DNA of 64,000 bases from Corylus avellana (lineage: Eukaryota > Streptophyta > Magnoliopsida > Fagales > Betulaceae), in NCBI RefSeq assembly GCF_901000735.1, contig NC_081543.1:33626771-33690770 (forward strand), read 5' to 3'. Every line of letters starts with the position of its first letter. The first letter of the stretch is position 1. Positions 56,324 through 64,000 of the stretch are shown here, in pieces. Under the pieces are notes generated by a model that saw nothing but the letters and a program-made list of their open reading frames with translations, was not told where the DNA came from and did not search any database. Made by a program: the position numbers and the translations under genes.

Positions 56324-59200
56324 TCAATCAAAAGGCTGCTTGGTCATTACCATCAACTCTATAAGAGAACAGAGGCACAAAGCCTCAAATTTGCAGTGAA
56401 AAGAAACATCTTTGTCAGGATCTACATTAACCAGTACACCATCTCTGAAAAGAAATTTTGAATCAAGCCCTAGTTCATTATCCGGGTAGGTATTTGCTTT
56501 TGCAGTTACACTTTCGCTTCCGGAGTGACAACTACATTCCGCCGGCACGAGAACACCATCTCCTGAACTTTTGCAATGGCATTTTCTCATTTCTGGACAT
56601 TCAACACACTTTCTGTCTTTCAGTTTCCCATCAAATGAATTGCTGAAATCTTCAGTGACACAATTTTTTTTAACTACCGAAAGAAGATCCACAGATAATG
56701 ATGCAACAACATCATGGACATCCTCTACTGTCCAATGGCTCCTGTTCAATCCCCATTCATGAACAAGGATTTTCTGGGTCAAACTGTGGATGTTATATAG
56801 GCATCCAGGACAACATTGATAGAAACAAACCGCACTCTCCGTAGAAATACTGGTGTTGCTTGAAGAGAAATTGTTCTCTACAGGGTAATCATCAGCATCA
56901 GGCTTGCCAGCATTGGTTGTAACACCGGTATTTGTTGGCAGGCTATTAACCTGGTTGCAGACTTCCCTGGAGCCAGATAATTTAACACTGCCCAATTCAC
57001 TAGAACTACCAAGACCGTTCGCAGAACTGATAACAGATTCTGTGGATGTAAATCCATTAGAACGTTTTGAGGACCTAGAGTTGCCACCCACAGCATGATT
57101 TTCACTACCTTCCACCAACCCACAAGGTCCAGATTTCATCCCATTCTGCTCATTCAAAATTTTACCCACCAATTGGCTAGCATCAGCAGAATTATGAGGT
57201 TTACCCGTGGTAGAATCGCCCAAGTGGACAATTTTCTGTTGAGAACCTTCCTCAGAAATAGCAACTCTATTCTCAGAGTAGCTTAAATCACTATTTCCTT
57301 TGTTCAAGTCAACACATTCAATGTTTTCAGCAGCAATTTCTTGAGGGCTTCCCTCCAGCACTTCAGGCACATGGCAGCTATTGCCACAAACATTTGGCCT
57401 CCATTCCTCACTTTGAACTTGATTATCCACAACAGTGTTCTGATTATCTGGAGATTCCTTACTAGTTGGCTTTGGGTTTGCCGTTATTGTTGGAGTATCC
57501 AGCTCTAAACTGAAAATGGAAAGAATTTGTATTAGATAACAATTCAAAAAGTGAATATAATTATACAAGCATGTTAATGGCAATACCAATAGTACCTCTG
57601 CAGTGAGTATGCCCAGCTGTTAACCATATCTTCCAGATGAGCTACTTGTGACAAAAGACGGACATATTGATATTGATCTTTTCCAGCTTGAACTTTTTCG
57701 TTGATCTGTCCAACTAGGACCTCAAGAACCTTGCGTACCTCAAGGGAGACTTCCCTAACAGATGTGTAGGCACCTCTGTATGCCAATAAACCAACAGCAA
57801 TGAGGCCAGTAACTAATCCAGATTTTTCTTTGCTTCTAATGTTGTTGGAGCTACAAGCAACAGCTACCTTTTCTAATGAGTTATTAGGACGAATGATGCA
57901 AGAATTGAATGGCCAGCCCTTCCAAGGTCCACTTATGTCAGCAGAAGGACCTTCTTTCAGTTTTGATGTGACCCAACAAAGTTCAGCAAAATGAGGATAT
58001 AGTAGAATTTGATAGCCAAATGAAGATATTGCTAACAGCAAGCTTGATTTCCCCTTCACAGTTCTATTGCTGGGTGGTTGTGGAAATTTTATAGAAGGTC
58101 CATCAGGACATTGTGTTTCACCCTTGTGTATACTGGCTAATCCAGGATCTGATCTCTTATTTATCGTATCTGTATAACCTTCATTGGAATCACAAGTAAT
58201 GTATTCCTTGCATGAACTGGCATGGATGTGAGACTTTTTATGAATCAACTGAACAAGCTGTCGAACAATATCCTTTGATAACTCTGCTGCTGACAGATTG
58301 ATCACCATATCATGATTGAAATTGCCATCAATCTGCACAGAGAACCTAGGGACTGTGTGCTCTGAACGAGTTGACTGACTGCAATTTGATAGGTCACTCT
58401 TAAAGAACTGTCTTATTTTATGTGGAAGTTCTGTATATGGAACTTCAGAAGTAGCCTGTGGGCAAATTAAAACATTATGAGAATATATCTACTCTGTGAG
58501 AAGAAAAATGGACTGCATCATGCAGCATAAGTAATTGCACCAGCATGAATGACCTTATGATGTAATAGAACTGAGCAAAATGCAATGCCAGACACTTTGA
58601 TTCTTGTAAGTCAACATTTATAGCAGAAAGAACCAACCACACCCAACAGGAAGAAAAAAAAAGTTCTTCAGTTTCAAATGTTGCATTGGCTCCTCTAGTT
58701 GACCACAATGTCGTCAAAGGAGAAAGGTGACCTCAAGGCACCGAGTTCTTATATCGCCTAAGGTGTGATGGGCTAAAAAGGTGTTTGTGGGAGTGAAGTA
58801 TGGCGTCAATTTTTAAACATAGTTAGTATACAAATTATTAAATAAAATGATAGCCTACAGTAATAAAGTCCAACCAATTTAATTGTTTTCTCAAAACTGA
58901 TATTTACTATGACTTAATAAATGCTTTACAGAATGAAATAAGATAAGATTGGGTATTTGTTACATTTTCCTTCCTTTTTTTTTTTTTTCAAAAACAATTA
59001 GGGTGTTAGGAGATTTTGATTAGGGGTGGGCAAATTAACCGTTACCGTTTAACCGGCCGTCTACCGGCTTCGACCGAACCGATATAAACCGTAGCCGATA
59101 TGCCGATATCCTTATCGGTTAAAAAAAGTATACCGGAATTCGGTCCGGTCCGGTCCGGTAAGCGGTTCTTATCGGTTAACCGGTTAACCGATAAGAAACC

Positions 59201-59235
<35 letters not shown>

Positions 59236-62200
59236 TCCTAGTCCCAAAACGGCGCCGTTTAGTCTTTTAGAGAGGTTTCCAAATTCCCACAAGTGACATA
59301 GGTTTCCGAATTTGTGTAATGGTGTTGCCCATGACTTATTTTCCTTTTGCTAAGTGACTTTAATTAGTTAATACTTTGTTTATTATTCATTAATGAATTT
59401 TATTTTAATTTGGGTTTGGGTAGGTTTGATGTTTTTTTTTTAAGTAATGGCATTTGATGAGATTTCTTTGCCTTTGGTAAAAGCATTTTTCATTAACTAG
59501 TTTTGCTAGTCTAATTAGCATTCATTATGTTAATTAGTCCATTTGCTTTGAAAAAATGTATTTTATAATATTAAAAAAAAAAAAAAAAAGTTGAAGTGGA
59601 TCAATATAAAAAAATTTCAATTTTTAGCCCAAAAAACAAATATTTGGGTCCCAACAAAAAGTATTTGGTCCATAAAACAACTCATTTTTAATAAATTATT
59701 TTAGCCCAACAAAAAGTATTTGGGCTCTCAAAAGTCAAAAAAACTCATTTTTGGTTTTTGGCCCAACAAAATAAATCAATATAAAGCTCTCGGTTAAATC
59801 GGTTAACCGGTTTAACCGGACCGTTTAACCGTGTACCGTTTTAACCGAAATTATCGGTTAAAATTCTTATTGGTTCGGTATCGGTTAATAAACCGTTTAA
59901 CCGAAAATTATCGGTTAATAACCGATAAGGTCCTTAACCGGACCGTTTTGACCGATACCCAGGCCTAATTTTGATTGAAATAGAGGAGTTTTTAAACAAA
60001 CAGAAAACAAAATAACTTTCTAAGCTAAAAACTCAATTTCAATTTGATCAAAGTTAAAACAAAATCTGAGACAATTAATAAGTTATATATGTTATACAGA
60101 GTAAAATGAAGAAAAATTGGACAATGAAATACTTGTTGAGAAAAATACCATTTAAAAGTAAAAAAGAAGAAGAAAACAGAAATAAAAAATCCCTATAGAG
60201 AGAGAGAGAGAGAGAGAAAGAGAAAGCGGGGGACATACTGTCATAACAAAAAGAGCAGAACAAGAGAAGAAGGGTTTCAGTCCTTGATTTTGTCTTTCAG
60301 CAGACTTAACTTAAAGGAACCCATCTAACTCTTCATTGGTGTTGGTATCCAACTGCCTTTTTATTATTATTTAAACAAAGAAATTAGCCATGTGGACAAA
60401 TTTGTCTTTCTATTGAACTGTAAACACATCCTTTCTTTCAGGGACTATTTTGTCCATCTATAAGCTATGGTGAACTTAGAGCCGTGCTTGGACTTTATAC
60501 AAGACGCTCGCACAAGTGCGAAAGGCAAGCACCTTGTTATAGGCACCTCGCCATGAGGCTCTTTCATGGCACCTCACCTCGCCCAAATGCCTATGTGAGC
60601 TCAGTTCGCCTTGACAACACTAGCTGAACGTTAAGGTGCCAAACTTTAATCACCAAAACATGTGGTTTTAAGGCTTTAAAGTGGTTATCCAAAAATAATG
60701 GGACATAATTTTGAAAAATTCAAACAACATAACACTAAAATCAGACAATGGAAAGAATAAAAGCCCTGTAAATTGAACACAAGCATACCAGCTCTGGAAA
60801 TATTTGGGGGAAGAGAGGGGAAGGAAGCATTCATACCAGAATCATCAAAGATGTAGACAAGCGTATAGATTCCACCTGCTCAATAAATGAGCTCCATGCA
60901 TGTGAAGCACTTTGGCCAGCACAATGGAGCTCAGTCATCTCTGCTGATTTGAATTGCTGTTTAGGAGACTTATCAACAACCTGATGTGTGAAATCAGGAA
61001 ATTGATGATGCTTTGAAAAGGAATCACTCTCCTCAGTATCTTGACATATTTTCTCCACAGCCCACAAATCAATTCTTGGCATGAATACTACGCATGACAC
61101 CACACTAGCACATTTCACTGCAAAGGACAGAGATAATTATGGGGACATTTTCAATGAATCAAATATATTCATGCAGGTACTTATATCCATCAAGTTATGG
61201 ATAGAAATCATGTTTGATCTCAAAAAGTAATTAAGAAAAAAATGAATACAAAAAGAGTATCCTATATCCATTTATATATAAAAATTAAAAAAATAATACA
61301 TGCCCACTAAGAGGGCATGGAAAAAGAATATGCTGAGGCGCACAGAAGAGGAGCTGGAAAGCACATGGAACTCATCTTTGCTCAGTAGTATGCACCGTCT
61401 ATCACCACAACACACGCTAAAACACAAGATAAAGAGAGGGAAACATACTTAATAATCGTGTTATCCCTTGCAACACATCTCCATGTCCTTCTTGTGAAAC
61501 TGTAGCCAAATCGATCTTTTGAATTTCAACATTCCCAACAAAGCAGTGAAGAAGGCAAGAAGCAAGGTGCCTCTGGCCGGATCTGGGACTTCCAGCAATC
61601 AATATCCGGAATCCTGCTTTGTTTGTTGATGAAATTGATATGTTTCGGAACAAACTTGTCCCAGTTCCACCATGATGTTTTATGGAAGGTTCAAACCTTA
61701 CAATGTTAGCATCAGTACTATCATTAAAAGCATCAGAACCAGCAATGTCAGCATCTCCAACTAAAATCCGTGAATATGAAAGCTTTCTCTCTATCTCCTT
61801 TGCAATATCAGCTTCTTTAAGAAAATCATCAAGATGAGACCACCAACGATCAGTAGGCATATTCTTCTTCTCTAAAGCAGAAACCATTACACTTTTAATC
61901 ATTGCTGCAGCCATAGAAATAGGAGGTGGTAATCCTAGGCGTTCATCAAGGTAAAGGGAAACAAGCAAAGTGCAAAATGATTGCAGCAGACAAGGAATAA
62001 GATGTCTGGGGAGAGGAGCCGATACTATATCACTAGCGGCAATTCCTGCTTCTCTACGAGAGCATGGAGGTGGAGCAGATAATAGGGCCTCTAGCCAATC
62101 CCTCTCCTCCACTGCAAAGGCAGGAAGAGGAGGGCGCTTATGACCAGAAGCTTTCTCCCCAGCAGCAGATAAAATTTGTTGCAAAGGGAAATTCCTCTTC

Positions 62201-63498
62201 AAAGCAGTGATGGCTGCTTGAGTACAGAGAGCCTGCAGATCAGCACCAGCAAAGCCTACAGTTCTTTTTGCAATCCACTTGAGCAAAGACCCAGTAATTG
62301 GTTTCGGCCACCTTTGCGTGTGTAGCGACAAAATGGCAGCTCTGTCCTCAACTGATGGCAGCGGAAAATAAATCTCCCTATCGAATCTCCCAGGTCGCCT
62401 TAATGCTGGATCAACAGCATCTGGACGATTTGTCGCACCTATAACTATGACTGAACCTCGAGACTTCAAACCATCCAATAAAGCAAGCAATGTTGACACA
62501 ACTGAACTATGTGTCTGATCTTGCTGCCTTGTACGGCAAGGTGCCAACCCATCTATCTCATCAAAGAATATTATAGAAGGTTGACATCTTTCAGCAACCT
62601 GAAACAAGAGTCTAAGCTGGCGCTCAGCATCACCTACATATTTTCCTAAGCAATCTGCACCTTTGCGAGCAAAATATGCTATCCGTTTATCACCACGAGC
62701 ACATGCACCTATCAATGCCCGAACAACTAGAGTTTTACCTGTTCCAGGATACCCATGCAAAAGAACGCCTCTAGGAGGCGTAAGCCCCAGATTATTAAAG
62801 AACTCAGGATATAGCAAAGGTAATATGACAACTTCTTTCATGCATCGTATGACATCTTGAAGCCCAGCAACAGAATCCCAACCCTGAAATAATTTTCCAC
62901 TCTCTGAGTCTGAGCCTCCAATGTACACAGGTGCGATTCTTAACAAGTCTCGGTGAAGCCTCTTGCTCTCACGTTTCAAAAACTCTTCATCCTCACCACA
63001 GTTCTCCAACCATTTCTCTTCTGCTTCAATGTCCTTTCGCCAAACATCATTTGAAAGCTTCCTTATTTCCAACTTCATTTTCCTAGCTTTCAATTTCTTT
63101 ATCTGTGTTAAATATTGATTACCTTGAGGTTGGAAAAAATGCCGATGATCTGTGCAGGCAATAAGAAATTTTCGATGATCAAAGATGCAACCATTCGCTC
63201 GTGCACAAGGCTGCAAAAATTAGATAAGAAAAAAAAAAAAATCTTATAAAGGTTGGTAGAACATTAGATGGATACCTTGTCCACAAATACAGAAGGAAAA
63301 AAAGTGCAAAAAAAAAAATGATAAACTTCATTCCAAGACAGAAAGCAAATAACAAACCAAGTGGTATGTTTTTGGACACCGATCAACACGACATCCAATA
63401 GTGGCTCCTGGCCTCCCACAGCGGGTGCACTTTAAAGCCCTTCCTCTGCAAAGTGCAGCTCTTACATTTTTCAAACATCCCAAACCAGCAAAATAAAC
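56324..63498 (-). CDS. BRP1: BRP1-like AAA ATPase with extended PHD domain (5' end beyond window)
   Basis: Exons in the window: 63358-63498, 61449-63210, 60837-61117, 57596-58455 and 56324-57509, all GT-AG with consistent phases. They give the last 1409 residues; upstream exons lie past the right edge. The first two exons encode the end of a Cys/His-rich extended PHD module (CTRCGRPGATIGC, CPKTYHL, then CARANGCIFDH and CTDHR). Next comes an AAA domain with Walker A GYPGTGKT, Walker B IIFFDEIDG, sensor 1 IVIGATNRPD and arginine finger RRPGRFDRE. A second AAA-like fold has a broken Walker A (GSPRSGQRH, no GKT). No bromodomain follows. This order matches Arabidopsis BRP1, partner of the bromodomain ATPase BRAT1, which acts in chromatin against silencing of methylated loci. 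The match to BRP1 is from memory. Introns contain a hAT MITE and a Stowaway-like end. Confidence 0.85.
59021..59967. mobile_element. hAT non-autonomous element with 8-bp target duplication
   Basis: It begins TAGGGGTGGGCAAATT and ends CCGATACCCAGGCCTA, so the inverted ends are TAGGGGTGGGCA / TAGGCCTGGGTA. Both sides carry ATTTTGAT (59013-59020 and 59968-59975), the 8-bp duplication of hAT insertion. The subterminal 150 bases at each end are packed with CCGGTTAACCG/CGGTTAACCGAT palindromes. An AAAACGGCGCCGTTT palindrome lies near 59248. No transposase frame. It sits in the 2381-base intron of the AAA ATPase gene. Confidence 0.85.
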
Positions 63499-64000
63499 CT
63501 GCAAACACAAATCACAAGGCATGAGCATTTATTGTAACATGATAGTAGACCAATCTGCAAAATAAATTATGTTAACTTCATGTAGCAAATCTATTAAGCC
63601 GATAAAAATTTATGGGAGAGAGAGTGAGAGAGAAGTCATGTAAAAGAAGCTCCCTCCGTCCCTAACTAATGGTCCAAGTTTCCATTTTGGGATCTCCCTA
63701 AACTACTGTCCATGTCAAAAATTCAAAAGATAACTTATGCTCTTAATCCCACCACCCTTCACAAAAAGTAAATATTTACATTTTAGAAATAAATCATTTT
63801 TTTCAAATTAGAAACAAACTGTTGGACAAAATTGAAAAGGAGAAAAAAAAAAAAGGTGAAGTACTTTTAATAATCTCATTAAATATTTTCCCTCTCAAGA
63901 GGGATAATAAATTTGCGATGAAGTGAGTAGAAGTTGTTGACAATTAAGTGAAGACAGAGTGTTGCTTATGTCATACAAGTCTATTTCATCATGGGCCAAG
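63499..64000 (-). other. Intron of the AAA ATPase gene, to window edge
   Basis: The acceptor TTTGCAG lies next to 63498. No further exon was recognised before the edge. Confidence 0.55.
63650..63790. mobile_element. Stowaway-like MITE end
   Basis: CTCCCTCCGTCCCTAACTAA followed by TGGTCC matches the conserved start of Stowaway (Tc1/mariner) MITEs. The right terminus was not found before the window edge, so the end is truncated or lies beyond it. The flanking TA is not intact. Confidence 0.5.

Noticed and set aside
60480..60625. GCACCTCGCC/CAAGGCGA-like text in the AAA ATPase intron
   Set aside because: Looks like a worn fragment of a common repeat, but no borders could be drawn.
1..64000. 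Search for CRISPR arrays, operons, phage or bacterial features
   Set aside because: The sequence is plainly plant nuclear; the tandem repeats seen lack CRISPR spacing.

Overview
The window is plant nuclear DNA. The protein genes have GT-AG introns and plant-only families (RALF peptide, DUF599, DUF1685, a DUF3082-type plastid protein, B-type cyclins, a BRP1-like AAA ATPase). Intergenic DNA is AT-rich and full of CACTA, hAT-type, foldback and SINE remnants. A woody eudicot (rosid) fits best. The species cannot be fixed from the sequence.

Layout. 1-5013: a foldback element with a GC-rich core, a CACTA end, a tiny RALF gene, then the end of a second CACTA element in the opposite orientation. 5014-5113: a 100-N gap. 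5114-11996: a block with two intronless, N-terminally short B-type cyclin genes (minus strand). 11997-12096: a second 100-N gap. 12097-15350: the RALF/CACTA block again, here with a complete CACTA insertion (13067-15350, TSD AGT). 15354-23310: transposon-rich DNA with no convincing gene. 23355-25529: a large acidic 'protamine P1 family'-like protein. 28583-29603: a DUF599 membrane protein. 30117-33549 (minus): a plastid-type membrane protein. 34855-36473 (minus): a DUF1685 protein. 36958-43556: a second version of the whole 5114-11996 block, again with two cyclins. 46984-47615 (minus): a two-exon secreted cysteine-rich peptide visible only after splicing. 49201-52687 (minus): TFIIE beta. 56324 to beyond the right edge (minus): a BRP1-like AAA ATPase with an extended PHD domain.

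Caution on copy number. The sequence before gap 1 (2386-5013) is nearly identical to the sequence after gap 2 (12097-14697). The contig between the gaps matches 36958-43556 from end to end. The simplest reading is an unmerged contig overlap plus a misplaced alternative haplotype. In that case the real locus holds one RALF gene and two cyclin genes, not two and four. A true segmental duplication is not excluded.

Working together: the genes do not form a pathway. The two tandem cyclins share a TATA box and a mitosis-type AACGG element. TFIIE beta and the BRP1-like ATPase are neighbouring chromatin/transcription genes on the same strand. RALF and the 47-kb cysteine-rich peptide are two unrelated small secreted peptides.
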